A DNA stretch of 64,000 nucleotides, taken from positions 1-64,000 of the forward strand of contig CAZICK010000004.1 of assembly GCA_964537505.1 (NCBI GenBank). Direction: 5' to 3'. Within the stretch, counting starts at the first letter, position 1; each line of letters starts with the position of its first letter. The translations under genes and the position numbers were made by a program. The DNA comes from DAINBT01 sp036732785 (GTDB lineage Bacteria > Planctomycetota > Phycisphaerae > Sedimentisphaerales > SM23-30). The notes under the pieces were generated by a model, which did not search any database, was not told the origin of the DNA, and worked only from the letters and a program-made list of their open reading frames with translations. Positions 43,310 to 52,871 of the stretch are shown here, piece after piece.

Positions 43310-44680
43310 ATGGCACATGTTTTGGTAGTGGACGACAAAGAAATGATGCGAGATTCGCTCACCGCGACGATAACTCAGACCGGTCATGAGGTTTTCGCTT
43401 GTGACAGTGCGGTCAAATCTTTGGAGCTGCTGAAAGGTTCTTCTTTTGACGTTATTATTTCCGACCTTAAAATGCCGAAAATGGACGGATTGATGTTTCT
43501 TGACGAACTGAAAAAAATCGGTTCGGAGACCCCGGTAGTGATGATGACCGCTTACGCCTCGATTTCCACTGCTGTCGATGCAATGCGTAAAGGTGCGTTC
43601 GATTACATTCAAAAACCTTTCAACGCCGACGAGATCAACTTATTGATCGACAGAGCGCTGGAGCATCGTCGGCTCGTTAAGGAAAACGAAGCTTATCGCA
43701 CCAGTGCCAGGGATTGGCAGCGAGGCCGACAGCTCATCGGTAACAGTCCCGCAATGAAAGCGGTTATGCACAAGATAGAACTTCTGGCCAAAACCAGCGC
43801 TACGGTTCTGATTCAAGGTGAATCCGGCACCGGTAAAGAATTGATTGCCCGCGCCATTCACGCACAAAGCACGCGTTGCAACAAGCCTTTATTATGTGTT
43901 AACTGTGCCGCCTTATCCAGTTCTTTGTTGGAAAGCGAGTTGTTCGGACATGAAAAAGGCGCTTTTACCGGCGCCGACCGAATGCGAAAGGGCCGCTTCG
44001 AATTAGCTGATGGAGGCACATTGCTGCTGGATGAAATTAGCGAAATGAATTTGCAATTGCAGTCGAAATTGCTGCGGGTACTGCAGGAACGCGAATACGA
44101 GCGTGTCGGCAGTAGTATCAGTCGGCCGGCGGACGTTAGGGTGCTGGTCACCACCAATCGGGATTTGGAAAGCTGGGTCAAACAGGGCAAATTCCGGGAG
44201 GACTTGTTTTATCGTCTTAACGTCGTACCTGTCAGGTTACCTCCTTTGCGGGAGCGGTTGAGCCATGATCTGGAGAGTCTGTGCGATTATTTTCTTCGGC
44301 GGATCGCCGACCGCGAGGGTGCAAAGCTGCGCATTCTCAGCAGCGATTGCATTGAGTTGCTCAAAAAATACCATTGGCCAGGCAATGTACGCGAGTTGGA
44401 AAACCTGATGGAGCGAGTTGCCATTTTAGGAACTTCGCAGGTCATTACCGCTGAGATGATCAAAAGTTGGCTCGAATTGGATTCGAACAACTTTGTTAGT
44501 GACACCGACGGTTTGTTTGAGTGCAGGACGCTGGCTCAGATAGAGCGTGAGATGATCGAAAAAACGTTGGAAAAATTTGACGGTCATCGTCAAAAAACCG
44601 CTGAAACTTTGGGAATCGGAGTAAGAACCTTGGGAATGAAGCTCAAACACTGGAAAACGCAGCAGCCCTCGTCACCCTGA
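43310..44680 (+). CDS. sigma-54-dependent flagellar response regulator (FlrC-like)
   Basis: A 456-residue activator. It has a receiver with D8, D9 and phosphoacceptor D52, an AAA+ domain with Walker A GESGTGKE (170-177) and the sigma-54 contact loop GAFTGA (217-222), and a C-terminal Fis-type HTH (GHRQKTAETLGIGVRTLG). It is the cognate partner of the kinase upstream. Two near-perfect sigma-54 promoters in the window (8493 and 44991) are its likely targets. The ATG follows AGGAATAAGAGG. Confidence 0.92.
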   Translation: MAHVLVVDDKEMMRDSLTATITQTGHEVFACDSAVKSLELLKGSSFDVIISDLKMPKMDGLMFLDELKKIGSETPVVMMTAYASISTAVDAMRKGAFDYIQKPFNADEINLLIDRALEHRRLVKENEAYRTSARDWQRGRQLIGNSPAMKAVMHKIELLAKTSATVLIQGESGTGKELIARAIHAQSTRCNKPLLCVNCAALSSSLLESELFGHEKGAFTGADRMRKGRFELADGGTLLLDEISEMNLQLQSKLLRVLQEREYERVGSSISRPADVRVLVTTNRDLESWVKQGKFREDLFYRLNVVPVRLPPLRERLSHDLESLCDYFLRRIADREGAKLRILSSDCIELLKKYHWPGNVRELENLMERVAILGTSQVITAEMIKSWLELDSNNFVSDTDGLFECRTLAQIEREMIEKTLEKFDGHRQKTAETLGIGVRTLGMKLKHWKTQQPSSP

Positions 44681-45075
44681 TGGTAATAGTTGCCTGCTTA
44701 CGCGCAATTATTGCCGATCGATCGGGCAAAACAGCGATGACCTCATGAAAACATTTGGAAAATCGAATACTTTACACAGGAAACCGAATATTCCCAGAGC
44801 AGGAACCTGCCGGATGATCGGACATGAAAATCATGAAACAGATGTGTGACAACATCATTTACGACAAACTGTTATGGCAATTCAGGGCCGCCTTGGCTCT
44901 ATGCCGGCCCCATGCCATAAACTCGCAATTTGTTTTCGCAGGTTCGCTGATCGGGCCGATCCGGTTTGGCGGACTTTTCTGCCGGATAGTTGGCACAGAC
45001 TTTGCATCGATTCTGTAAAGCGGTCTGTCTTTAGAGTCGTTTAACGCTCAGACCGAGGACGTAAGGAACGAATAA
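44681..45075. other. 400-base intergenic region before flgB
   Basis: Contains a sigma-54 promoter near its 3' end (44991-45006). Possible enhancer sites for the NtrC-type regulator were not identified. No coding region is supported. Confidence 0.6.
44991..45006 (+). promoter_or_regulatory. sigma-54 promoter of the flgB-fliR operon
   Basis: TGGCACA-GACT-TTGCA matches the -24/-12 consensus with correct GG-GC spacing, 70 bp upstream of flgB. Confidence 0.9.
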
Positions 45076-45513
45076 ATGATATTTGAAGGGTTATTAAATC
45101 GTGGTGCGCTGCCGGTATTGCAGCAGGTGATGAGCTTCACCGAGGCTCGGCATGAGGTCTTGGCCAACAATATCAGCAATCTTGATACTGTCGGCTACAA
45201 AATGAAAGACCTGCCCACTGACGAGTTCTTCCGGACGCTGGATGACGCTGTCCGCAGACGGGACGCCGCCGGCGCCGGCGCCAGCCTCGAAATGCGAGCC
45301 GGACGACATCTGCGATGGGACCGCAATGGCAGGTTACAAGCCAAACCGGCAGAACTGGAAAACAGCAATATCCTATTCCACGACGAGAATAATCGGTTCG
45401 TGGAAAAACAAATGTCTGCCATGGCCCAAAACGCACTGCTCCACAATGTGACTGCAGAACTGCTGAGAGGGAAGTATGGTTTGCTCAAGGCTGCTATTAG
45501 CGGCAAATCGTAA
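45076..45513 (+). CDS. flgB: proximal rod protein FlgB
   Basis: Rod component next to the MS ring. The 145-residue protein has the rod signature LANNISNLDTVGYKMKD near residue 35 and a C-terminal helix (AMAQNALLHNVTAELLRGKY). It is first behind the sigma-54 promoter and precedes flgC, the canonical order. Confidence 0.9.
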   Translation: MIFEGLLNRGALPVLQQVMSFTEARHEVLANNISNLDTVGYKMKDLPTDEFFRTLDDAVRRRDAAGAGASLEMRAGRHLRWDRNGRLQAKPAELENSNILFHDENNRFVEKQMSAMAQNALLHNVTAELLRGKYGLLKAAISGKS

Positions 45514-45598
45514 CGGAATGATTGGCAAAATATGTTTTTAGATGCTGATAACATTGTTTTAACCTCGAACTTATAGTTTTGTAAAGAGTGTGATCTGA

Positions 45599-45997
45599 AT
45601 GTTTAATTCGATGGATATTTCGACTTCGGGCCTTGTTGCTCAGCGAATAAGAATGAACACTTGTGCCATGAACTTGGCCAATGTGGATACTACCAGGACT
45701 CCCGAAGGCGGTCCCTATCAGCGGCGGAGTGTGGTTTTTCAGGCAGGCATGGATGCCCGCGACAAAACCGCACAGGGCGTACACATCGCTGACATTGAAA
45801 AGCAGCCCATATTTCGAAAGGAATATGACCCGTCCCATCCCCATGCCGATAAGGACGGTTATGTAAAATTGCCCGGTATCGACATTTTTACGGAACAGCT
45901 CAACATGATGGAAGCTCAAAGGGCTTATGAGGCCAATATCACGGCTATTGAAGTTAGCAAGGCAATGTTAAATAGTTCCCTGAGATTGCTGGTGTAG
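45599..45997 (+). CDS. flgC: rod protein FlgC
   Basis: Rod component of 132 residues with the FlgC motifs CAMNLANVDTTRTPEGGPYQ and RVPGIDIFTEQ-like LPGIDIFTEQLNMMEAQRAYEAN at the end. It lies between flgB and fliE, as in most bacteria. Confidence 0.93.
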   Translation: MFNSMDISTSGLVAQRIRMNTCAMNLANVDTTRTPEGGPYQRRSVVFQAGMDARDKTAQGVHIADIEKQPIFRKEYDPSHPHADKDGYVKLPGIDIFTEQLNMMEAQRAYEANITAIEVSKAMLNSSLRLLV

Positions 45998-46011
45998 AAA
46001 GGTAGTTGGAG

Positions 46012-46326
46012 ATGGTAGAACAATATAACCCAATTGGCGCCGGCGGACTCATGGGCCCGGGGAAGGGCCTCAGTCCTGTCCAAACCACGCAGAAAATCGA
46101 TGACGGAAGCGATTTCAAGAGCTTGCTCATGAAAAGCATCAACGAAGTCAACCGCCTGCAGAACGAAGCCGACCAGGCTACTGTCAACCTGGCCACCGGC
46201 AAAACAGATAACATTGCCGAAGTCTTCACCGCTATCAATAAAGCCGACATTGCTTTCAGAACCCTTATGGAAATTCGCAACAAGCTTATGTCCGCTTACG
46301 AAGAAGTCAACCAAATGAGAGTATAG
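46012..46326 (+). CDS. fliE: MS-ring/rod adaptor FliE
   Basis: A 104-residue protein joining the MS ring and the proximal rod. Central FKSLLMKSINEVNRLQNEAD, then NLATGKTDNIAEVFTAINKA and a C-terminal LMEIRNKLMSAYEEV helix are conserved in FliE. ATG at 46012 follows AAAGG; a TTG two codons earlier is possible. Confidence 0.9.
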   Translation: MVEQYNPIGAGGLMGPGKGLSPVQTTQKIDDGSDFKSLLMKSINEVNRLQNEADQATVNLATGKTDNIAEVFTAINKADIAFRTLMEIRNKLMSAYEEVNQMRV

Positions 46327-46434
46327 GACAACTCGATGAGCCGCGACTGTAAAGGAGCGGATTAGTTCGTAGCCCGGGATGTTACCAGGCAAAATGAAAA
46401 AATAATTTCAAACACTTAAGCGAGGCAATTGGAA

Positions 46435-48126
46435 ATGGAATTCCTTCGCCGACTCATACAACAAGTCAAAACACAGCTTACGGACCTTAAGACCAGTGAA
46501 AAAATGGTGATCGCACTGCTGCTGGTCATTTTTGCCGGGGCGGTATATTGGATGGTTCAGTACGCCGCTGAGCACGAGATGGTTCCACTGCCGCAGATGT
46601 CCGCTGCTACTGAGGAACAACGCAATGTTATTATCCAGTACCTTGATACCTGGGGTGAAGAGTACCAAATTAAAGGAAATCTGATCGAGGTTCCAAAATC
46701 CCGCGAGGAAACCATCTGGGCCAGATTGGCTTCTGTCGAGGCGCTGTCTTCAGAGGCCATAGCGGGTTGGAGTAATCTGATCGAGGATACAGACATCTGG
46801 ATGCCGGAAGCTTCCCGCAAGGACAAAAAAATCGTCGTACTGCAGATTGAATTGGCCAGTACCATCTCCAGATTCCCGTATGTGAACAAGGCCGACGTCT
46901 TTATCAATACCGGCGGCAAACGACTCCTGAGCAATCAAACACCGGCCGCCTCCGCCTCTGTATGGGTCCAGACTACCGGTGATCCCAACAAGAAAAAACT
47001 CGCTTCCGCTATTGCCGCCCTTGTCAGCTCAGCCAATGACCGTATGAAACGAGAACATGTTAAGATCGTCATCGACGATACCCTGGTACCCGTGGCGCCG
47101 GAAGGAGAAGAATTCGCAAGCGACTACATTGAAATGCAGGTGACATGGGAAAAACACTATCGTAACAAAATTATCGAAGAGGCCCTGCCGACCGGGATGA
47201 ACGCCCTGGTTGTAGTCGATATCAAACCACTGAATACCTCAACCCAGATAACCACCAAAAAATTCCTTGAAGAGAATCAGGGAACAGTAAGCCTGCTTGC
47301 GGAAACGGTTGACTCGGGCCAACAATCCAAAACCCGTGATGCCTCGCAGCGGGAACCCGGTGTGGTGGGAAACATTGCTGACGCGGACCAGACCGCCGGT
47401 ACCACACAGGATGACGAAACTAATGATAGTACCACCAAGTTCGACGTCAATGCCGGCTATACCATGACCGCGGAGGAGACCCCAAGGGGCGGCATCGCCG
47501 AAGTAACCGCCGCGGTGAGCATCCCATTGTCATATTGGGAAGATATGGCCAAAAACAATGCGGGAAACGACCAGAAGCCGGACCCTGTACAAGTTGCCAA
47601 TCTTGAAATACAGCAAATCCCACTAATAAAGGAACGGGTTATGCGGGCCATAGGACTGGTCGGTGAGCAATATAAAGACAATGTGGTGGTCGATTCCTAT
47701 TGGGCCGGCGGCACCTCCGGCCAGCCCGGAACTATGGGAATCGCTGGTCCCGGTGGCCAGGGTACTGCCGAGGCGGGAACATCGATCACCGGCATTGCGC
47801 ATCAATACGGTAAACACGTTGCCATCTCCGCCTTGGCGATGATCTCCCTTTTTATGGTTCTCATGATGGTTCGTAAAGCTTCCGGACCTGTCAATATGAC
47901 CGTAGATGAAGCTGAATCCGTGATCGGTAAAAAACCTGTAGATGTAATGGGCCTGGAAGAAACAAACCTCGTGGACGGCGAAGATTCAGGGCTGTTGGCC
48001 GGCGTGGAACTCGACTCGAAAGCCATACGCTCCCAGCAGGTGCTCCAACAGGTCAGGGCGATGGTTAATGAAACGCCCGAAGTCGCCGCCAGCCTGCTTG
48101 GAAAATGGCTGGAGGAGGAAAACTAA
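46435..48126 (+). CDS. fliF: MS-ring protein FliF
   Basis: Forms the inner-membrane MS ring on which the motor is built. The 563-residue protein has transmembrane helices at about 24-44 (MVIALLLVIFAGAVYWMVQY) and 462-481 (AISALAMISLFMVLMMV), enclosing a periplasmic region with ring-building motifs. The cytoplasmic tail (about 485-563), which contacts FliG, is acidic. ATG at 46435 (MEFLRRLIQQ) is preferred to a TTG two codons upstream. The next gene is fliG. Confidence 0.92.
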   Translation: MEFLRRLIQQVKTQLTDLKTSEKMVIALLLVIFAGAVYWMVQYAAEHEMVPLPQMSAATEEQRNVIIQYLDTWGEEYQIKGNLIEVPKSREETIWARLASVEALSSEAIAGWSNLIEDTDIWMPEASRKDKKIVVLQIELASTISRFPYVNKADVFINTGGKRLLSNQTPAASASVWVQTTGDPNKKKLASAIAALVSSANDRMKREHVKIVIDDTLVPVAPEGEEFASDYIEMQVTWEKHYRNKIIEEALPTGMNALVVVDIKPLNTSTQITTKKFLEENQGTVSLLAETVDSGQQSKTRDASQREPGVVGNIADADQTAGTTQDDETNDSTTKFDVNAGYTMTAEETPRGGIAEVTAAVSIPLSYWEDMAKNNAGNDQKPDPVQVANLEIQQIPLIKERVMRAIGLVGEQYKDNVVVDSYWAGGTSGQPGTMGIAGPGGQGTAEAGTSITGIAHQYGKHVAISALAMISLFMVLMMVRKASGPVNMTVDEAESVIGKKPVDVMGLEETNLVDGEDSGLLAGVELDSKAIRSQQVLQQVRAMVNETPEVAASLLGKWLEEEN

Positions 48127-48128
48127 AT

Positions 48129-49151
48129 ATGATGGTAGAACAAACTGGAGTTCAAGTATCAGGCTTGCGTAAGGCCGCCATTATCCTGGTCTCATTGGGA
48201 GAAGAAATTGCCGCCTCTGTGATCGGGAGAATGGGCAGGGACCAGATTGAAAGTATCTCCCGAGAACTGGCCGCTCTGAAAAATTTGACCCCAAGAGAGC
48301 AGGACAACGTTCTCGAAGAATTCTATAACCTCGCCATAGCCCATAAATATATAGAACAGGGCGGACTGTCCTATGCCAGGTCAATACTGGAAAAAAGCCT
48401 CTCTCCCGCCGAGGCGGCCGAGATTATAAACCAGGTCACACAAGCCATTCAGCAGGCCCCATTCCAGTTCCTGCAAAAGGCCGAGGCGGAGAACGTTCTG
48501 ACCTTTATTCAGGACGAACACCCACAGACCATCGCCCTGATTCTTGCACACATGGGCCCAGAGAAGTCCGCCGAAATACTCACCGGGCTGCCACAGCAGA
48601 AACAGTCCGAGGTCATCAAACGCATCGCCTCGATGGATCAAACCAACCCTGAAGTTATACGCGAAGTCGAAAAAGGACTGGAAACCCGGCTGAGCGATAT
48701 CGTCTCTCAAACCTTCGACAAGGCAGGGGGCGTCGAAGCGGCCGCCAGTATCCTTAATCTGAGCGATCGCTCTACCGAAAAAAGCATACTCGAAAGCCTC
48801 GAAACAGACGATCCAGATCTCGTCGAACAGATCAGAAGACTTATGTTTGTCTTTGAGGATATTATGCTGGTCAATGATAAGGGTATTCAGGCGGTTATGA
48901 AGGAAGTTGATAACGACGAATTGGCACTGTCGCTCAAAACCGCCAGTGACGAACTAAAAGAAAAAATATTCAGTAATATGTCGGAACGGGCCGCACAATT
49001 GATCAGGGAAGATATGGAGTACATGGGGCCCGTTCGATTGAGCGATGTGGAAAGCGCTCAGCAAAAAATTGTCGATATTGTCCGACGTCTCGAAGATGCC
49101 GGCGAGATATTTGTTTCCGGCCGCGGAGGCGAATCGGAACTGGTAGTTTAA
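48129..49151 (+). CDS. fliG: motor switch protein FliG
   Basis: C-ring protein that contacts stators and converts ion flow to torque. The 340-residue protein carries GLRKAAIILVSLGEEIAA, then DEHPQTIALILAHMGPEKSA, and the C-terminal IREDMEYMGPVRLSDVESAQ torque region. GGAGGAGG precedes the ATG, overlapping the fliF stop region. Confidence 0.95.
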   Translation: MMVEQTGVQVSGLRKAAIILVSLGEEIAASVIGRMGRDQIESISRELAALKNLTPREQDNVLEEFYNLAIAHKYIEQGGLSYARSILEKSLSPAEAAEIINQVTQAIQQAPFQFLQKAEAENVLTFIQDEHPQTIALILAHMGPEKSAEILTGLPQQKQSEVIKRIASMDQTNPEVIREVEKGLETRLSDIVSQTFDKAGGVEAAASILNLSDRSTEKSILESLETDDPDLVEQIRRLMFVFEDIMLVNDKGIQAVMKEVDNDELALSLKTASDELKEKIFSNMSERAAQLIREDMEYMGPVRLSDVESAQQKIVDIVRRLEDAGEIFVSGRGGESELVV

Positions 49152-49237
49152 GCCGGGCACGATAATGTCTGAACATTTAGCGCTACTTGACAAATGAGCT
49201 TGACGAAATTGTTGGGCCCTTTGAAAGGCAGTTGATT

Positions 49238-50005
49238 ATGGTGTTGATGAAGGCCGCAGAATTCGCGAAAAAAGGTGATAACAAGGAGATATTCAGCCTT
49301 CGTGATGTCGCTGACGAAGCACGCCAGATTATCGAGACCGCCAGGAACGAATATGACCGGTTGCTGATCGAGGCACAGACTGACATCCAACGACAACTCG
49401 AGCAGGCCGCAGAAAAAGGCTATCAGCAGGGTTACCGGGAAGGACTCGACAAGGGACAACAGGAAGGACTCCGGCAGGCCCTGACCGAAGCACGCCAAAG
49501 ATTTGCCGAAAATAGTGCCGAAACGATCGATGCCCTCAAAAGCGTATTACAGTATTTTGACCAGGCAAAAGAAAACCTGCTCTGGCAGGCCGAACAGGAA
49601 ACCGTCGCCCTGGCCCTGGCCATCGCCGAAAAAGTAGTCAAACAAACCATTACGAAAAACGCCCACAATGCTGAAATTACCATTGCCAACGTCAAAGCAG
49701 CCCTCGAACTGGTCGTTCGAAATACCGATGTGACTGTTATGGTCAACCCCGAGAATCTCAAACACCTGGAAGAATTGGCAGGTAAAACTGAAACCGCCTT
49801 AGGTAATTTTACCAGTATTAAATTCGAAGCGGACCGGCAAATCGCGCCCGGCGGATGTAAGGTGGCCACCGAAAAGGGGCGCATTGACGGACAACTTGAT
49901 ACGCAGATAGCACGCATCGCCGCGGAACTGCTGATGACCACGGATGAAGTTGAATCTCAGAAAAATGATTTGCTCTCCCCCGATGTGAAATCAGGGGACG
50001 ATTGA
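49238..50005 (+). CDS. fliH: export apparatus regulator FliH
   Basis: Cytoplasmic stator of the export ATPase FliI. The 255-residue protein has a long, charged coiled-coil region with GYQQGYREGLDKGQQEGL-type GxxxG spacing typical of FliH, then the C-terminal NTDVTVMVNPENLKHLEEL and GGCKVATEKGRIDGQLDTQI segment. ATG at 49238 follows AAAGG; a TTG at 49187 is a less likely start. It sits just before fliI. Confidence 0.87.
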   Translation: MVLMKAAEFAKKGDNKEIFSLRDVADEARQIIETARNEYDRLLIEAQTDIQRQLEQAAEKGYQQGYREGLDKGQQEGLRQALTEARQRFAENSAETIDALKSVLQYFDQAKENLLWQAEQETVALALAIAEKVVKQTITKNAHNAEITIANVKAALELVVRNTDVTVMVNPENLKHLEELAGKTETALGNFTSIKFEADRQIAPGGCKVATEKGRIDGQLDTQIARIAAELLMTTDEVESQKNDLLSPDVKSGDD

Positions 50006-50014
50006 CCGAAAAAC

Positions 50015-51457
50015 ATGACCCAAAAAACCAACAACAATCTGCAGTACAGAATCGATGCCCTTGGATATTCGATGCCTATGGAAATTCGCGGACGAATTTC
50101 CGGAATGACCGGCCTGACCGTTGAGGTCTGTGATTTTGCCGCGCCCGTCGGCGCACAGTGTCATATCACTACCCGACACGGACCGGTTATACCTGCCGAG
50201 GTGATCGGATTCCGAGGCGAAGTCTCGGTTCTTATGCCTTTGGCTGAAATGATCGGCATTGCCTGTGGCGACTGGGTTACTTGTTTGCAGGCCCGTGCCT
50301 TTGTCCCGGTCGGCCCCAACCTGTTAGGACGAGTAATAAACGGATGTGGCGAACCTATCGACGGCAAAGGACCGTTGCTCTGTCAGACACGTCGCCCCGT
50401 GATCGCCGAATCACTCCAGCCGCTCAACCGGGTTCGCATCGATGCCCCCATCGGTACCGGCATCCGGGCACTTGACGCCATGATGACTTGTGGTCAGGGA
50501 CAGCGAATGGGAGTTTTCAGCGGTCCGGGTGTAGGCAAAAGTATATTGCTGGGCATGATCGCACGTTATACCTCCGCGGATGTCAACGTTATTGGCCTGA
50601 TAGGCGAACGTGGCCGTGAAGTGCGGGAGTTCCTCGAAAAAGACCTCGGCCCTGAAGGGTTAGCTCGTTCGGTGGTAGTGGTTAGTACTTCAGACGAGCC
50701 GGCGCCCATCCGCATACGGGCCGCTTTTATTGCTACTACTATTGCCGAATACTTCCGTGATCAAAACAAAGACGTATTGCTGCTGATGGATTCGATCACT
50801 CGAGTTGCCATGGCTCAACGACAAATAGGCCTTGCTTTGGGTGAGCCGCCGGCCACCAGGGGCTTTACGCCAAGTGTCTTTGCCCTCTTGCCAAAACTAC
50901 TGGAACGTAGTGGCCGCAGTCAAAATGGCAGCATTACCGGCTTTTATGCCGTGCTTGTTGAGGGGGACGACCTGAGCGAACCAATTTCCGATGCTATACG
51001 TGGCATACTGGACGGACATCTATGGCTTTCACGTGACTTGGCCAATCGCGGCCATTATCCGGCTATTGATATACTGGAAAGCATCAGCCGGGTAATGCCC
51101 GACATCATTGACCAACAGCATTCGCAGGCGGCACGATTGATCGTGCAGCTTACCGCCGTTTATCGTGACATTGAAGACCTCGTAAACATTGGCGCTTACG
51201 CCGCCGGCACCAATCCCGAATATGACCTGGCACTACGGGCGCGTCCTGAAATAAATGAATTCCTGCAGCAGAAAATAACGGAAGGCATTGGTCTTGACCA
51301 GGCGATCTCGACCTTGAAAAAATTGGCAGCCCAAATCGCCGACACCCCCAACGCCGAAAAAACCAATGCCAAAACAACGCGTTTCCCGAACAATGCCAAC
51401 CACTCGCCAAGCCGGCAGGTTTCTGCCGGACTGAAAAAAACAATGGCTCGAACATAG
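50015..51457 (+). CDS. fliI: flagellar export ATPase FliI
   Basis: Hexameric ATPase that energises flagellar protein export. The 480-residue protein has Walker A GPGVGKS at 170-176, GLIGERGREVREF, and Walker B VLLLMDSITR, with the F1-like beta fold. The C-terminus has a basic extension (NAEKTNAKTTRFPNNANHS). It follows fliH by 9 bp. Confidence 0.96.
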   Translation: MTQKTNNNLQYRIDALGYSMPMEIRGRISGMTGLTVEVCDFAAPVGAQCHITTRHGPVIPAEVIGFRGEVSVLMPLAEMIGIACGDWVTCLQARAFVPVGPNLLGRVINGCGEPIDGKGPLLCQTRRPVIAESLQPLNRVRIDAPIGTGIRALDAMMTCGQGQRMGVFSGPGVGKSILLGMIARYTSADVNVIGLIGERGREVREFLEKDLGPEGLARSVVVVSTSDEPAPIRIRAAFIATTIAEYFRDQNKDVLLLMDSITRVAMAQRQIGLALGEPPATRGFTPSVFALLPKLLERSGRSQNGSITGFYAVLVEGDDLSEPISDAIRGILDGHLWLSRDLANRGHYPAIDILESISRVMPDIIDQQHSQAARLIVQLTAVYRDIEDLVNIGAYAAGTNPEYDLALRARPEINEFLQQKITEGIGLDQAISTLKKLAAQIADTPNAEKTNAKTTRFPNNANHSPSRQVSAGLKKTMART

Positions 51458-51605
51458 TAAAAACATGACAGAAACATGATGAAAAGTGATACAAAACAGT
51501 AAAGAAACATCGCAGATGTAGCACAAAAACAATACAAAACAGCAAAGAAATCTAAGAAAAATCGCGGAAATCCGCGGAAATTTCACGAAAATAAAGTACA
51601 AAACA
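51458..51605. other. A-rich spacer before fliJ
   Basis: A 150-base A-rich stretch with near-repeats of ATACAAAACAGYAAAGAAA (two copies) and GAAACAT units. No SD-like element other than AAGAAA runs is near the fliJ ATG. No coding region is supported. Confidence 0.4.
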
Positions 51606-52058
51606 ATGAAAAAATTCCAGTTCCGATTACAAACAATATTGAAATTGCGACGGCAGCAGGAGGACCAGAAAAAACGCGACGTCGGTCTTCTGGTCAGCCA
51701 AATCAACGAATACCAGCGCCAGGCACTGGAAATGGCGCAAATCATTAAAGAGCAGGGATATATCCTCAAAGAACATATTCAGGGCGATGTGGATGTAAGT
51801 TGGATCGCCGGTTATCAGGGATATATCAATTATTTACGGCAGTCCATCGCCGAAAAAATCAACAGCGTTACACAGGTGCAACCGCAGTTGAATCAGGCCC
51901 GGCGGGCACTGGCCGAAGCGGCCAAGCAAACAAAAATTCTTGAAAAACTCGAAGAAAAACTCAGAAACCGTCACGAAGAACGCCTCAAGAAAATGGAGGC
52001 GCGCGAAATAGACGAAATCGGCAACAATGCTTTTCTGCGTTCCCGCAGATTGGCGTAA
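51606..52058 (+). CDS. fliJ: flagellar export chaperone FliJ
   Basis: A 150-residue, nearly all-helical protein with long coiled-coil heptads (QTILKLRRQQEDQKKRDVG, KILEKLEEKLRNRHEERLKK), as in FliJ, the central stalk that links the FliI ring to the export gate. The order fliH-fliI-fliJ is conserved. Confidence 0.8.
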   Translation: MKKFQFRLQTILKLRRQQEDQKKRDVGLLVSQINEYQRQALEMAQIIKEQGYILKEHIQGDVDVSWIAGYQGYINYLRQSIAEKINSVTQVQPQLNQARRALAEAAKQTKILEKLEEKLRNRHEERLKKMEAREIDEIGNNAFLRSRRLA

Positions 52059-52151
52059 GAAAATGAGAGGTCTTTAACCTAAAGGCCTGCAAATAGTTAT
52101 ATGAACGAAAATTTCATAAGTTGGCAGATTGTAACAGGTAAACACTGAATT

Positions 52152-52805
52152 ATGGGCAGAACGATACTTACAATTTTGGCAATTGCAGTGATTTTGCACT
52201 GTCTGGCGATGGTTGGTCTTCTGGGCTACGGGGCTGCCACGGGTCGTTTTGATCAGGAAAAAAGGCAGCAGTATCTGGCGACCTGGCGTGGCGAAAAGCT
52301 GGTGCCGCCTCCTGCGGAAGTGGAGATCAAGCAAGAGGAAGAAAGCCCCCAGGATGCCGGTGCCAAGATACTGGCTGCTCAACTGGAAACGGAGGTTCTC
52401 AGCCTGGAAATCCAACAGTATATCCAACAGCTTCGCAATCAAAAAAACACTGTTGTCGCCGCTCAGGCCAAGTTTCAGGATGATATCAAAGAGTTCCAGG
52501 ACGCACAGGAGAAGTTCACCATGCTCGTGGCTGAGCACAACAAAAAGGCCCAGGAAGAAGGTTTCCGCAAGGCACTCAAAAATTACGAAAACATGAAAGC
52601 CGATTTGGTCAAAGATGATTTTATGAGTCTGGATGAAGATACCGTAGTCCGCTATCTGGCAGCTATGAAGCCCTACAATGCTACGAAGATTCTGGAGAAG
52701 TTTGCGGCTCCTACGGAACAGACTACACGTGTCCGATTAGTAGAAAAGCTCAAACAGCACGGTGTAATCGATTTGGATAACAACAATAAATTCAGTAAGA
52801 AATGA
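52152..52805 (+). CDS. MotE/YlxF-like flagellar protein
   Basis: A 217-residue protein with an N-terminal transmembrane helix (about 5-27), a proline-rich and helical linker, and a C-terminal region (about 140-217) like the MgtE intracellular N domain (LDEDTVVRYLAAMKPYNATK...ILEKFA). MotE/YlxF-type proteins lie between fliJ and fliK in many bacteria and help stator or hook assembly. Assignment rests on architecture and position. Confidence 0.65.
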   Translation: MGRTILTILAIAVILHCLAMVGLLGYGAATGRFDQEKRQQYLATWRGEKLVPPPAEVEIKQEEESPQDAGAKILAAQLETEVLSLEIQQYIQQLRNQKNTVVAAQAKFQDDIKEFQDAQEKFTMLVAEHNKKAQEEGFRKALKNYENMKADLVKDDFMSLDEDTVVRYLAAMKPYNATKILEKFAAPTEQTTRVRLVEKLKQHGVIDLDNNNKFSKK

Positions 52806-52871
52806 TTTGCGAAGGAAAAAACACGTGGGGCAAAGTTCCACGGTAAACCCGATAGTCAAGTAGTAATTATC

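Noticed and set aside
44824..45018. 64-codon plus-strand frame before flgB
   Set aside because: Covers the sigma-54 promoter and lacks an SD and family.
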